In this document: piece after piece, positions 40,640-53,230 of the stretch
Position numbering within the stretch: the stretch's first letter is position 1
Layout of the letters: each line of letters starts with the position of its first letter
Origin: Trichoplax sp. H2
Lineage: Eukaryota; Placozoa; Uniplacotomia; Trichoplacea
Direction of reading: 5' to 3'
Length of the DNA: 64,000 nucleotides
Assembly (NCBI GenBank): GCA_003344405.1
Contig: NOWV01000009.1
Span: 1 to 64,000 of the forward strand
Translations under genes and position numbers: made by a program
The notes under the pieces: generated by a model
The model's input: only the letters and a program-made list of their open reading frames with translations
What the model was told of the DNA's origin: nothing
Database searches by the model: none

Positions 40640-40910
40640 CTGTTCTACCGTACTGTACTGTACTGTACATTTCTATCGCATAAGTACAGTACACGTTACG
40701 TAATGAATACAGGACAAGAATAAAAAGGTATGCAAGCAATGCTGCTAAGGCATTGTTTCGTAGGCTATCGTCGTCCATACTGTACTGTACGTCCTACTAG
40801 ATCATACAGTAGGATAGAGTAGAGTACTGTACAGTACTTCTTCTACTGTACAGTGTACAGTACTGTAGTGTTCTGACCATACTGTACAGTACACTGTACA
40901 GTATGGAATG
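40640..40910. repeat. GTACT/AGTAC palindrome field, part 1
   Basis: A cluster of the pentamer GTACT and its complement. It includes a perfect 16-base palindrome at 40823-40838 (AGTACTGTACAGTACT) and an inverted repeat at 40877-40906 with 14-base arms (CCATACTGTACAGT) around 2 bases. Since AGTAC is the reverse complement of GTACT, every switch of orientation creates a palindrome. The repeats sit beside the STRA6 start. Confidence 0.9.
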
Positions 40911-41119
40911 GTGAAGAAAAAAACAGTTTTTTTCCTAACTCTATGGTAAACCCCGACTAAATGCCGACTCCGATTCACATGTAAGAAGGGAAAAGAAAGC
41001 TAAGATTTTACATGAGGACTTAGGGTTGCAGCATAGGTGCGAAAGTACCGTGGTTTAGTTGGTTGGGGAATTTCTTTGTTGAGTAGTCCCTGACATGAAC
41101 CACATACCGTACATGTAAC

Positions 41120-41360
41120 CTACACTGTACTGTGTACAAGTATCCATTGTTGTTTTGTACGATTACCCATACGCAGTTTAGTACAGTACAGTACAGTAAT
41201 GTACAGTAGCTCATGGAGTACTTGTACTGTACAGTATAGTACTGTATACTGTACACTGTACTGTACTGTATGTCTGTATTGTACAGTACTGTACTACACG
41301 CTTACAGTAGTCATGAGTGAAGAGTACTGTAAAGTATACAGTGTATTGTACTGTGTCATA
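41120..41360. repeat. GTACT/AGTAC palindrome field, part 2
   Basis: Continuation of the same element type, about 600 bases upstream of CSTF3. (AGTAC)n runs such as AGTACAGTACAGTACAGTA near 41180 alternate with GTACTGTACTGTA near 41260. Open frames on both strands over this region are by-products of the repeat. Confidence 0.9.
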
Positions 41361-41979
41361 GTTAACCAACAGAAAGAAAACAAACAGAAACACTGGTAAA
41401 ACCATACCGGTAAAACCAGACAACCTACAGCATCTCACTCTTGAGTAGTGAGTGAGTCACAACAAAGATTGTTTCAAAAATGACTTTCACCAACTGTTCG
41501 TGCAGGGCAGACAGTGAAGTGCAGCAACGGACGAACAACGTGAGTGTGCGTACAGTCGCGTCAACTGCTGTAATTTCAATACTATAAAGTGAAGTGCGTG
41601 CTACAAAAGTATTCCACTGGCTACATTGGTCAACAGTACTGTCTCGTTTGTCCCTCAAATAGACCGACTCAGTATGGACCGTACAGGAGAGGAATGCACT
41701 TGTATGGACTACTGGATAAATCGGAGCACAGTTGCAGTGGCGATTGATTCGGTCGGGAACGTGTAGCCATTTCAGCCTTGACAACCCACTGAAATATCCC
41801 ATTTCAACGCTTATTCACTGGCAATTTGGCATTATCTGTTCTCCAGTCCTGCTGGTATCTCTCTCATTTTATTGTAGCAAGTATAAATTAAGTATTGGTG
41901 CGATATCGAGATCAACTTTAGCCTTGGCTGAACAAGTGAAATCGTTGAAGAAAAGAAGATAATAGTAAAATTCAGCAAC

Positions 41980-44900
41980 ATGGCAGCTAATCCCGCCAAA
42001 CGTATCAAAGTTGAAGAAACCCATGAATCTCATACCAAGGTAATCTCATGACACAATGAAGAAAGAGTCGATTAATTTGAAGAAATTGGATCATTTATCC
42101 TCTGCACGTGTATTGTACCAACCACTACTGTAGTCCTTGACAGTATTTTGTTAAGCCCGCGCACTTTATTATGCAAAAAGAGAATGATTGGCGTTCTACC
42201 CATGCTAACCAACTAGACTCCATGGTCTACTCTCATCATTGATACAAGGACTTTACTGAGATCGATCGTTCTATTGAGTTGTTGGATAAGACTCTAGTAA
42301 TTCGCTATACCCCCTCCCCAATGTCCAGCTATAATGCTGAATTTAGCTTGTACCCCGAAGCACACGATCAAAGTATATCGCCGTCATATTTCTATGGAGA
42401 AATCAGACGTAATATACTGTATGTCCGTAGGATCGAAATTGAATTACAAGACAAATGTATACTTACGAGTATACAGCATTCTACCTTTGTTGATCAATGC
42501 ACTTAACCTTAGAAATGCAGTAATTTATGGCCCACGTATTGTCTCACTGATTACGCTTTGCAGTCTTGCTAATGTATGTATGTATCACAGCCTTATACTA
42601 CTGTAAGGTAATTCATTCAAGCTCTGCTGTGTTTACATCATCCAAACTACTGTATATTCGTATGATTGCAATCAGGTAATATGAATCTTTTCAGATAGAA
42701 AAACTTTTATCCAACAATATGGTACAGTATTAGATTTCCGATGAGCGCTGATACACGATCAACATGATGTAACTAATTTAGTTAGCAAGGTACTATCAGT
42801 CACTATCTTATTATTTGATCTACTGCCATTTTTCAGGTTTCAAACCAAATCCGTGAGCCTGAACGATGCGCTAAAGCCGAAGAAAGAATTAAAACTCATC
42901 CATACGATCTAGAAGCTTGGACAATTTTAGTTCGAGAAGCCCAAGTATGATTTCAACCACAACAAATAACTGAATAAAATATGCAGTATGGTGGTTACAG
43001 TATATTTTACTTGTAAAAAAATCAATTAGCTAACCTTGATCGTAATCCACCAATCAATTACAGAGCATCTTCATATTGATTAAATTATTGCATTATACAA
43101 AGTTCACTCTACATCTCCAGTTGCTAAGCTAAAAAGTCATTTTCTTGTCTGAAGTCTGTAGTATTCTTATAGCATTATAATAATAATATGCCAGATTTAG
43201 TAGTTTCTATTAATCAAATTTGCAAGTTATGCACTGTCATGATTCAGCGCCTTCAAACTCTAAATCCTCTGCAGATTCAGTATTTCAAAATTGGAGGTTG
43301 ATTGGATATGAAGATTTTATCGCTTCTAATGTTATGTATTTCACTTTTTTCTAAAATCATTAGTCTAAAAGCATTGAAATCGCTCGCGTATTTTATGAAA
43401 AATTATTGCATCAATTTCCTAATGCTGGAAGATACTGGCGAATCTACGTAGAGCACGAGGTAAATTTCCTCAGATAAGTGTTAAATGTAAATAAAATTTT
43501 AGACAGTAAAGTACCACCGGATGGATGTTGCTATGACTGATAAGTTCCATAGTGTAAGTCATTGAACATTATAAAAGCTTGCTAGATCAGTATGACCTAC
43601 CCCTTAGTCAGACTAGTCTATGTATTCATTCTATCTAAATTAGATAAGTAATATGCTGAAATAGCAATGCATATGACTATCCGTCCAAAACTGCTATTAG
43701 TGGAAGCACAATCTTGTCGCTAAATATTAAAAGTAAGCTAGGTATCTCGATTTTGAAAAATAATGCGAGTAATGTTCGTTACATAAACACAATATTGGTT
43801 TTAAATAGTAAAATCAGAATTAAGTGTTAATACGTCACAAAACTATAAATCAGTTGTAAGACGCATGACTGTGATTGATAGAAACGTGATAACCCCTCTC
43901 TAAAATCTATTATATATTATTGGAATGTTAATGCCAGATATCTATGCAGAATATTTGTAAACTTAACGTAGCAGATGCTCATGATGATGAATGAAATAAC
44001 CTTCTTATATATTTCTTAGATGAAGAACAAAAATTATGAAAGAGTCGAAGCAGTAAGTAAACACACTAATACGCGTATACTTTATAACAAAATGCTTATA
44101 AAATTATATTTTTTCAATAATTAGTTATTTCAAAGATGCCTCCTTAAAGTTATGAGTATCGACTTATGGAAGAGCTACATTACATATGTTAGAGAAACGA
44201 AAAAACATCTGCCTGCATTTCGGTTAGTTTATAAGTGATATGCCATTTGGCTAGCTAACAATGGTATCATAAGAGTTTAAAGGTTGCAATGCATTTTTTT
44301 TATGATAGTGATAAAATGACCCAAGCTTACGAGTTTGCATTAGGCAAAATGGGATTAGACATTCAGTCCTTTCAGGTTTGAAGTAGCCGTTGATATGAGA
44401 GAACACAATATTTTCCCTATTATGTTTCTAAGCAAGGTTTCTTTTTATCTCTATAGATATGGGCCGATTATTTAGAATTTCTAAAAACAATGTAAGACAA
44501 CTTTATACGAGTATACTACATTGGTGACGAATTCTGACGGATATGTAAAATTACTTCTTTTCATAGGGAAGTATCAAACGCTTATGCAGAAAATCAGAAA
44601 ATAGTTGCTATTCGAAAAGTCTATCAAAGAGCCATAGTGTTGCCCGTCATTAACGTTGAACAACTATGGAAGGATTATAATACTTTCGAACAAGTAAGAT
44701 GCTTGTGAAAACAATTGCAACGAGAAAATAGAATATTTTACTTTTAATTACAATGAAACTTAAATTTCGATTATTTATTCTTATTCAGTGACTGATTTAG
44801 TTTACTACTTTACATTGCACTTTTTGCTTAATTTAGACTACAAATAAAAATATGGCTAAAAAGCTTATCGATGAAAGAAATAAAGAATTTATAACTGCAA

Positions 44901-47900
44901 AACGCGTATCAAAGGTAAAAATAATTTACCATGGCGCTTTGACTGTTTAATTACGCTAAAATTTATTATGTTGCTTTCAATCCTTTCCTATACAAGGAAT
45001 TTGAAGCTATTACTAGGGGTCTTGTGAAAGGGGCACCTGCTCTTCCGCCACATCTTACCAACCTTTCTCAGGTTTTTAACTAATATACATTATAGTATCT
45101 TCCGTGTTGGCTCCTGATGACTTTCATACGCACACTAATATATATACACTGATGTTAATGCTCCGTTAATTAAATAGCTTCAACTTTGGAAAAGATACAT
45201 TGAATGGGAAAAAAGCAATCCCTTATCTACGGAAGATACGTTAACTTTGGTAAAGCGTGGTAAGTTACACCTAAATTTTAAATCAAATTTTCTTAACATA
45301 GCAAACCCCAAGTATCCTAAACAATCATTCTCATTGTGGGAAATAACGTAATATTTAATATTTAGATATTTACTTTAAAATATTTCTATTCACGAATTTT
45401 TCTTAGTCATGTTCGCCTACGAGCAATGTTTACTGGTTATGGGCCATCATGCTGATGTTTGGAATGAAGCTGCATTATTTCTAGAATCAATGAGTAAAGT
45501 TTTATCAGAGAAAGGGGTATTTAAGCAAAATTATTATTATTTAGATTTAACGTTGCTCACTAGCATATCTTTAAGATTATTTAGTGGCGTTTGCATCTGA
45601 CTAATACAGGATATGCAACTTGGTCGAGAATTAAGCCAAGAAGCTGCAAATGTATACCAAAGAGCTGTTGATGGTCTATTAAAAAACAACATGTTACTGT
45701 ATTTTGCGTTTGCAGATTTTGAAGAAGTAAGTTATTGAATTAATGGCCTGATTTCAGTGGCCATTCGCCGGCTGGTCGTTCGTGTAGTGCTGGACTACAA
45801 GTACAGCTTTACTAATGATAAGATTGATTATTATTTACCTAGTCTCGCATGCAGTACGAAAAGTGCCACTCGATATATAATAAATTACTGCTCAGAGATG
45901 ACGTGGACCCTACTTTGGTACTTTTGTAATTAATAGCTTTATAACTAGATTCATCTTAAATTTGCATTATATTAATATTAGCGATGAATTTAATAGGTCT
46001 ATATACAATACATCAAATTCGTTCGCCGTGCTGAAGGAATTCAGTCTGCCCGAAAAGTGTTCAAGAAATCGAGAAATGACGCCAGAAGTCAATACCATGT
46101 AATAATGATTCCTTTTTATCTTTATTATTATTATATTTGTTCCTGTTTCTTTTTATAAAATTATTATTTATATATTCACTACCTTAAATGACAGGTTTAT
46201 GTAGCAGCTGCGTTAATGGAATATCATTGCTCAAAAGTTAGTTATAGTATTGATTTTATAATCGTATAGCAATCGATGACTTCTTGTGTTCTTACGCACA
46301 TAATTTATATTTTTATACTTATAAGGAAAAAACCATATCTATTAAAATATTTGATCTGGGCTTGAAGGTATTTATATAAATATATTTATGTATTGAAACC
46401 ATACAACTATTATGTATTAAATCTTTTCTTATCATTCTTTATACATTAGAAATTTGGATCGAATCCAGATTATGTGCTATGTTATATTGACTTCCTTTCT
46501 CATTTAAATGGTAAAATTTTTATACACACACATGATGTTTTTGATATACTAGTTCTAGGTTATTTCATTGCACTAGTTATATCTTGTCTTTTAATTATGT
46601 TATAGATGATAACAACACTAGAGTACTATTTGAAAAGGTCCTAAATCAAATGCCGCAGGAAAAAACTAAGTAAAATTGTCTTTTCATATCCTATAAATTC
46701 TCTAAAGTAAAATATTTATTACGATTTTAACAAATGGTGTAAACTTTTTAGACAAATATGGAGTGCCTTCTTAGACTTTGAAACTAACAATGGAGATTTA
46801 GCAAGTTTATTAAAAGTAGAACAAAGACGTAATCACATTAATCTTGAGGTTCGATCAAGTATAACTTTAGCAAATTTTCACATTCTACGAAAACTAATTG
46901 ATATCGCTAATTATCTATGAACTTTGATGCCTATAATTATTATTCTGTTCCTAAGGAATACAAAGGACATCAAACGGCATTGCTTGTCGATCGTTATAAA
47001 TTTAGAGATCTGTATCCGTGTTCCACATCAGAATTAAGAGCAATGGGCTACAAGGTTTGCTTGGCTATGGAAACATTAGCCCTTTTAAAAACTATTTAAA
47101 GGTGTCATTTTGCAAGCTTAAGTATCCTATTTTATTTAATATTCTGAATTACAAATAGATTGCTTCTCTGAATAATGTCATTGTACAACAAAAAGTAAAC
47201 GTTGAAAATACTTCAAGACAAGATGACTTTCCAAGGCCAGACTTTAATCAGTTAATCCCATTCCGACCGTCCTCTAAACCAGGTTTGCGGCGTTGCTCGT
47301 AACATTTATATGTAAATATTAGTTATTCCTAATGCCTACAATGCAATATTCAGTCTTAGGTGTGCACGTAGTTCCTGGCGGAGATTTCCCAGTCCCACCC
47401 GCCGTAGCGTACTTAATGACTCAGATTCCACCACCGACTTGTTTCGTGGTATTTATGTCTATTATGCTATATTTAAATCAGGTCTATTCTTATAACGGGG
47501 GTGTCTCATATATTAATTATCGATTTGGTAGGGTAACTTTGTTAAAGTAGACGACCTACTACGGTATATGGCAGAAAGACCGATTCCTGAGCAGTACGAG
47601 AAAGGTACTTAATTTTCTTCGAAAGAAATGATAATACTTACAAAATTAGATTTATAAAAGACGTTCAGCAATATGTATAGTATATTATAATATTATTGAT
47701 ATATCTTACATAAGGTATTAAGAATGGCTGTCTTTAACTTCTCTAAATTAGAATATACTGCGAAAATGAGTATTACGGAAGGCAACGAGATTAATCATAG
47801 TAGGGGAAGTAAAAGATCAGCCGCTTATCTAGAAAATGAAGACAGTGACGAAGAAATTACCGCACGACCTCCACGACATGATGTGTATAGAATGCGTCAG

Positions 47901-47918
47901 CAAAGACGACAAGGCTAA
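41980..47918 (+). CDS. CSTF3: Cleavage stimulation factor subunit 3 (CstF-77)
   Basis: Scaffold of the CstF complex, which binds the GU-rich element in pre-mRNA 3' end processing in the nucleus. Exons: 41980-42039, 42837-42944, 43364-43459, 44020-44052, 44125-44222, 44309-44375, 44457-44491, 44567-44693, 44837-44914, 44997-45071, 45178-45259, 45407-45516, 45610-45726, 45843-45917, 45997-46098, 46195-46236, 46326-46367, 46450-46510, 46606-46669, 46752-46848, 46956-47054, 47159-47282, 47354-47448, 47532-47593, 47723-47918. They total 2145 nt (714 aa; human 717). HAT helical repeats fill residues about 25-530 ([51 protein letters not shown]). Then follow [20 protein letters not shown], the proline-rich [10 protein letters not shown] box and the conserved C-terminal [13 protein letters not shown]. 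The junction of exons 24 and 25 is chosen by phase (GAGCA/gtacga); a stronger donor AAAG/gtactt at 47604 does not keep frame with the last exon. Confidence 0.95.
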
Positions 47919-48525
47919 TGGATTACTGATTATGACTAGTTGATAGTTGAAAATAGTATAAGCTACTTGTTCGATGTTTAGCATATGCAAACCAACGTTA
48001 TGTTAACGCAAGTTATCAAATGTTACAACGGTTACATAGTAAATTTTTAACATCGATTTCTGATACGTAAATTGATACTGTATTACTGTAAAAATCTGCG
48101 GAGCGTAAATGTACAGCTTGATAGAAATACCAAACTGAAGTAGCTTTTCAAGAGTACTCTGGTTTTATATCTTAAATGACGATATTTTGTGTACAGTAAA
48201 TGAATCGAGATGACTCATTTTTTATGTATTAATCGTTACCCTATGAAATTTACATAAGGTCTAAAGAACACTCATTTAATTACCGATAATGCATTGCATT
48301 TATATGTATACCTATGCTTTGTAAGTAACCTTATTTAATTACCTAAGAAATTGTATATACTGTATTGGAGTATAGTACGAATAGCCATTTTCATTGCATC
48401 TTTAGACTACGCGTATTAGCGAAAACATTTACCGAAATTTGTTTCGTCTCAAAATTTTTAGATCTCCTTTATTGTAAAATATGTATCAAAAGGTTGCATT
48501 TTGCACTGTAAACTTTGTAATAATT

Positions 48526-48531
48526 AATAAA
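48526..48531 (+). terminator. Candidate AATAAA poly(A) signal of CSTF3
   Basis: Canonical hexamer in a TTAATAAACC context, about 610 bases past the CSTF3 stop codon, followed within 30 bases by GT-rich sequence (GATGTGCATG). Its use is not shown by sequence alone. Confidence 0.35.
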
Positions 48532-50144
48532 CCATCGATGTGCATGAACGATTTGGTTAGATTTGGTTAGTTAGTTTGCTGTACAGTGGCCACCGAGTGT
48601 TATCGCAGTAGGAGAAATCTGCATTACGAAATTAATTACATTCATCATGATATTCTTTCTATTGAACTAAGACTAGGATCAATCAAGAGTGATAAAGGCA
48701 ATCAGTTTATGATAATCAAATCATTACTAACAATAAATAATCTCGCCCCATCTACATATATCATAGTAGCACTTGCTATAATAGCCTAGAATCCTCCAAA
48801 ATCTATCGATTGTCAATATCAGACTCGGTCAATACTAATTAAACATAAGCATTCAAATTAAAATAAGCTTTAACTTATTTATAGAATTTAAGAGTTCAGA
48901 GCACTGGCTTTAATACAAATGATGTAACACTATTTGAAAGAATCGTGAGCATGCGGTAACTGCCAATACAGTATGACTCACCGATTACTGCTAGCTAGTG
49001 TCGAATAATACAGTAAATAACGATAATTTCGGAAGTGTTTACAGAATGCGCACATACTGTACTGTCTAGGCTAATTTAAGCCATGATGCTAATGAGTAAT
49101 AACTGAGTAATGATGAATCACGTACGTATTAATGCATAAGTGTGATTTAAATCAGTGAGATTTTATTGACCGTGCCCATAGCCAATGCAGTAAGTAGTAA
49201 GTACAACGCACAGTATCTTACTAAATGCCATAAACTACAAGTGGGCCTCTAGGCAAAATTAAAAGATTTAACTATGTTGTAGAGTCCATATAAGCATACT
49301 GTACTGTAAAACCGTCTACAAATAAATATTTTCGATATTTCAAGTGGGATTTTTAGTTGGTATATTTACCAAATACTGTGCTGTACGCGCGCCTCCTACA
49401 TACAGTATATACGATGCATTGTATGTTTGAAACTTTATCAGAAGATACTGTACTATACTGTACAGTGTCCAGTAGTTGCTTTTGCTTGGCTACAGACTGG
49501 ACCAGATTGAGATCCTTTTATATTATTGTTATTTATTTCTAAATACATTTATGTCACTACGCCGCAGACTAAAATAATACAATTTTATGATACTGCACAG
49601 CGCATAGAGTAAAGTAGTTGCTTGCAGTCCTGCGGATCAGAACAGGGCGATGGCATTAAAAAAGGGCGTAAAAGCCCCCGCCTACTAATAAATGTAAGCA
49701 TACTGGAGTGTTTATTATTCACTGTTGTGCAAATTAGGCGAAAATTGCTGATGAATAACCGTGAATAGTACGCGTAATTATGCTTGCAGGGACTTGTAAA
49801 AGAGAAATACTGTCCAAATTGATCCCTTTCATTGGGTATATGGAAATAGTCACAACTATAAATAAAAATACCTTCCCAAACTATCCATTATTCTGCATCT
49901 TCCTATGCACAGTATGGTAAACAAGATCGAATGACATCATTGTACAGTACAGTACTGTACAGCGCGCGGCATTACGGGTAAAAAATACCTCGGTATTGAT
50001 TTTTAGTCATGCATGACTGTACGGTATATAGTACCATACTATGCTGTGTACGGTAGTTTACAGTATATCATCTAGTAAGATAAATATAACAGTAGTGTAC
50101 AAGTGTTCATACATGTCACTTGAAACGAATAAGGAAGATAGCAA

Positions 50145-50331
50145 ATGCCCGCAGTGAATTTTCAACCTGGAGATTTTCCTTCCTTTACAGTATGTGTACA
50201 GCGAATATCCGCAGTGAATTTTCAACCTGGAGATTTTCCTTCCTTTTTTACAGTACAGTATGTGACAGCGAATACCCGCAGTGAATTTTCAACCTGAAGA
50301 TTTTCCTTCCTTTACAGTATGTGTACAGCAT
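50145..50331. repeat. Three tandem copies of a 60-bp unit upstream of beta-tubulin
   Basis: Copies at 50145-50204, 50205-50271 (with a 7-base insertion) and 50272-50331. They share CCGCAGTGAATTTTCAACCT, then GGAGATTTTCCTTCC (GAAGATT in copy 3), then a TTTACAGTATGTGTACAGC end. Copies differ by only a few bases, so the array is recent. Its place about 400-600 bases before the tubulin ATG suggests promoter or 5' UTR sequence. Function is unknown. Confidence 0.92.
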
Positions 50332-50386
50332 ATTGCACACGTGCGCTGACAGATCTCCTTTGATTGGATGACGATAGTACTGTACT

Positions 50387-50411
50387 TGTACAATGTACAG
50401 TACATTGTACA
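50387..50411. repeat. 25-base palindrome (12-base arms, 1-base centre)
   Basis: TGTACAATGTAC and its exact complement flank one A. It lies inside a longer GTACT/AGTAC tract (about 50370-50420) between the 60-bp repeats and the tubulin start. Confidence 0.9.
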
Positions 50412-50740
50412 GTACTCGACGTGCTGAATCTGTATTTGTCCACCCCTGTCTTCTGAGTTCACCATACTGGTACATACTGTACAGTATTGCACAGTAGTGT
50501 TGTGTAGGCTCCTTTTTTTAGCGCTTTACTCTCCGCTGTACACTGTATACTGTAGTCATACCATGGTAAATTCGCACGTTGCATTGAATTTAAATAGTGG
50601 CGTACGGTACCGTACTGCGACGGAATCGGCGCGTTGTTGCACATTCTCCTATCACTGGAACGCTTTATTAATTCAAGTCGTCACCTTTCTTGTTGCCAAT
50701 TTTATTCTGCATCAGTCAATTTGGAGGTCACAAAAGCAAA

Positions 50741-53230
50741 ATGAGAGAAATTGTTCATGTTCAAGTTGGTCAATGTGGGAACCAAATGGGTTCCAAGGTG
50801 AGATGAAGCTAGCTAGTCTAGTGACATTTTCATAGGGCTATGAATATTGTTGTAAAACCTGTTGAAAATAGTTTTCCAACTGTTCAAAGTCATGCCACAT
50901 CGAGCTACTCAATCTATTTTTGCCCATTTGAAAGCAGATATCGGAATAATTGCCAATTTGCAATAGCTTACACTGGCTCTTTTTCTATCATTTTGATTTG
51001 ATGTTACCGTAACCATTTCTCCTTTCAATTTATTACAGTTCTGGGAAATTATATCCGATGAACACGGCTTAGACAATGAGGGTAACTTTACCCTAACTGA
51101 TAGTAAGAATGATATGCGTCTGGAAAGGATCAACGTCTACTTCAATGAAGCCTCGGGTACGACTTGCTATTGGCAACTTGTTATATTTACTGTAGAAAAA
51201 TCCAATTTTTTCATATGTTGATTATTTTCAATTCTCTTGAGATGGATTCAAGATTTCTTAAACGAATTCCCTTTTATTTTATTGATATACGATTGAATTG
51301 TAGGTGGAAAATACGTTCCAAGATCAGTCTTAGTTGACTTAGAGCCGGGGACAATGGATGCTATACGATCCTCCGCATATGGTCGACTTTTTCGTCCTGA
51401 CAACTTTGTATACGGTAGGTATTGATTTGCCAATCTCGGACAGTGCGCAGACGGTGCTATACTGTATAGTTCAGCACCAAAAAAACAGTATAATTTAGTT
51501 ATGAACGAGCTCGGTACGTTCAGTAGGAGCACTTAGACAAAAAATTCCTTGCACAAGCACCTACCATACGGCACTGGCCTACAAAGCTTGAGATATAATT
51601 GATTAAAATGTTTTATATTCGATCTAGCCTATTAATGGTGCACCAATACCGATTGTACCTATACACTACATCAGATACACGTATCAAGTATGTTTCCTAA
51701 TCTTTGCTTAATAATTTGCCTTATCAATCAACCCCATTCTAGGTCAAGCCGGAGCTGGTAACAACTGGGCTAAAGGACACTACACCGAAGGTGCTGAACT
51801 TGTGGATTCAGCTTTAGATGTAATAAGAAAAGAAGCAGAAGGTTGTGACTTTTTACAAGGCTTCCAACTGACTCATTCATTGGGCGGTGGAACCGGCTCA
51901 GGTAATGATTGCACATACTCTATAGTCAATCAAACAATCAATAATGTGTTATAATGAATCGATTCATCCAGTAGCAATAATTCGCTTTTTGACGCTTATG
52001 CAATTTTACGCTGCAGTATATCGGTAGCACTGTAATATAGCAATGTTGAGTCAGCCTTTTATCACGCGGTGATGTGCATCATACACTTTTAAGAGCCTTG
52101 TTTTGCATCGTAGGTATGGGCACCCTTTTAATCTCGAAAATTCGAGAGGAATATCCAGATAGGATTATGACATCATTTAGCGTGGTTCCTTCCCCGAAGG
52201 TCTCTAATACCATAGTTGAACCTTATAACGCTACACTTTCGGTGCATCAATTAGTAGAAAATACTGACGAAACGTTCTGCATCGATAACGAAGCTTTGTA
52301 TGACATTTGCTTCCGTACGCTTAAATTGAGCAATCCCAGCTATACAGATCTTAACCATTTGGTATCCTATACCATGAGCGGAGTCACGACATGCTTACGT
52401 TTCCCTGGTCAGGTACGGTATTAGTATAAATAGAATATTTATAAAGCTATTATTTGCATGCTATAATTTTCTTTTTCTTGACTGAATATTGCTTGCTGCA
52501 AGATGTATTAACAGTAAGAGTAATTTAAAATAAATTTTTTTATTCTGGCTCTAACAGTTAAATGCAGACTTGCGTAAATTAGCTGTTAATATGGTTCCAT
52601 TCCCACGTCTGCATTTCTTCATGCCTGGTTTTGCGCCATTGATTAGTGCGAAGACACAGAATTATCTTGCCTTAACTGTCGCTGAATTAACTCAACAAAT
52701 GTTCGATAATCGTAATATGATGGTAGCTTGTGATCCACGACATGGTCGCTATTTAACTGTTGCGACGATATTCCGTGGTAAAATGCCTATGAAAGACGTC
52801 GACGATCAAATTTTCAACATCCAAAATCGCAATAGCGCATACTTCGTTGAATGGATTCCAAACAATATTAAAACAGCTGTCTGTGATATTCCTCCACGTA
52901 ATATGAAGATGGCCGGTACCTTTATTGGAAATAGCACAGCGATACAAGAACTTTTCAAGAGAATCAGCGAACAGTTTAGTGTCATGTTCCGTCGTAAAGC
53001 TTTCCTTCATGGATACACCAGTGAAGGAATGGACGAAATGGAATTTACAGAGGTACGGCCGCAATATTGCTGAAATAGTATGATAAAAGACTAATTTTAA
53101 TTTACTGAAATTATAGGCCGAGTCGAACGTGAATGATTTAGTTTCGGAATACCAGCAATATCAAGACGCTACAGCCGAAAACGATATGGATGAGGATGAT
53201 GAAGAAGAAGAAGAAGGAGACGAAGAGTAA
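50741..53230 (+). CDS. TUBB: Beta-tubulin
   Basis: GTP-binding subunit of microtubules. Exons: 50741-50797, 51039-51156, 51304-51414, 51743-51901, 52114-52412, 52558-53052, 53117-53230. They total 1353 nt (450 aa), the normal length for the family. It starts with [19 protein letters not shown]: the MREI tetrapeptide is the known signal for co-translational autoregulation of beta-tubulin mRNA. The GTP-binding loop GGGTGSG lies near residues 142-148; also present are [51 protein letters not shown] and [15 protein letters not shown]. The acidic C-terminal tail ([15 protein letters not shown]) is a typical site for glutamylation. It is more diverged than common isotypes in places where animals vary little ([28 protein letters not shown]), so it may be a specialised isotype. 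Confidence 0.97.

Larger units (their letters stand above)
40552..41979. promoter_or_regulatory. Head-to-head intergenic region between STRA6-like and CSTF3
   Basis: This 1.43-kb space separates two divergent start codons, so it must hold both promoters. It is dominated by GTACT/AGTAC pentamer tracts and palindromes (listed separately). Open frames here (41020-41438 both strands) are mostly made of these repeats and are not genes. A 125-codon minus frame at 41425-41802 has no recognised family. A directly shared bidirectional promoter is inference. Confidence 0.5.
47919..50740. other. Intergenic stretch CSTF3 to beta-tubulin
   Basis: The first part is AT-rich 3' flank of CSTF3. From about 49.0 kb on, GTACT/AGTAC pieces recur (49053, 49300, 49448-49468, 49936-49965, 50370-50420, 50475-50550) and increase toward the tubulin start. 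Three copies of a 60-bp unit lie at 50145-50331. No supported gene; the open frames are short and unrelated to any family I know. Confidence 0.6.

Noticed and set aside
40640-41360. CRISPR-like array
   Set aside because: No constant repeat with unique spacers; it is a pentanucleotide repeat in a eukaryotic genome.
41020-41438. Several long frames on both strands rich in Tyr/Thr/Cys/Val
   Set aside because: They are translations of GTACT/AGTAC repeats, which are stop-free in some frames.
49664-49677. GGGC...GCCC hairpin resembling a bacterial terminator
   Set aside because: The stem is only 4 bp and the genome is eukaryotic.
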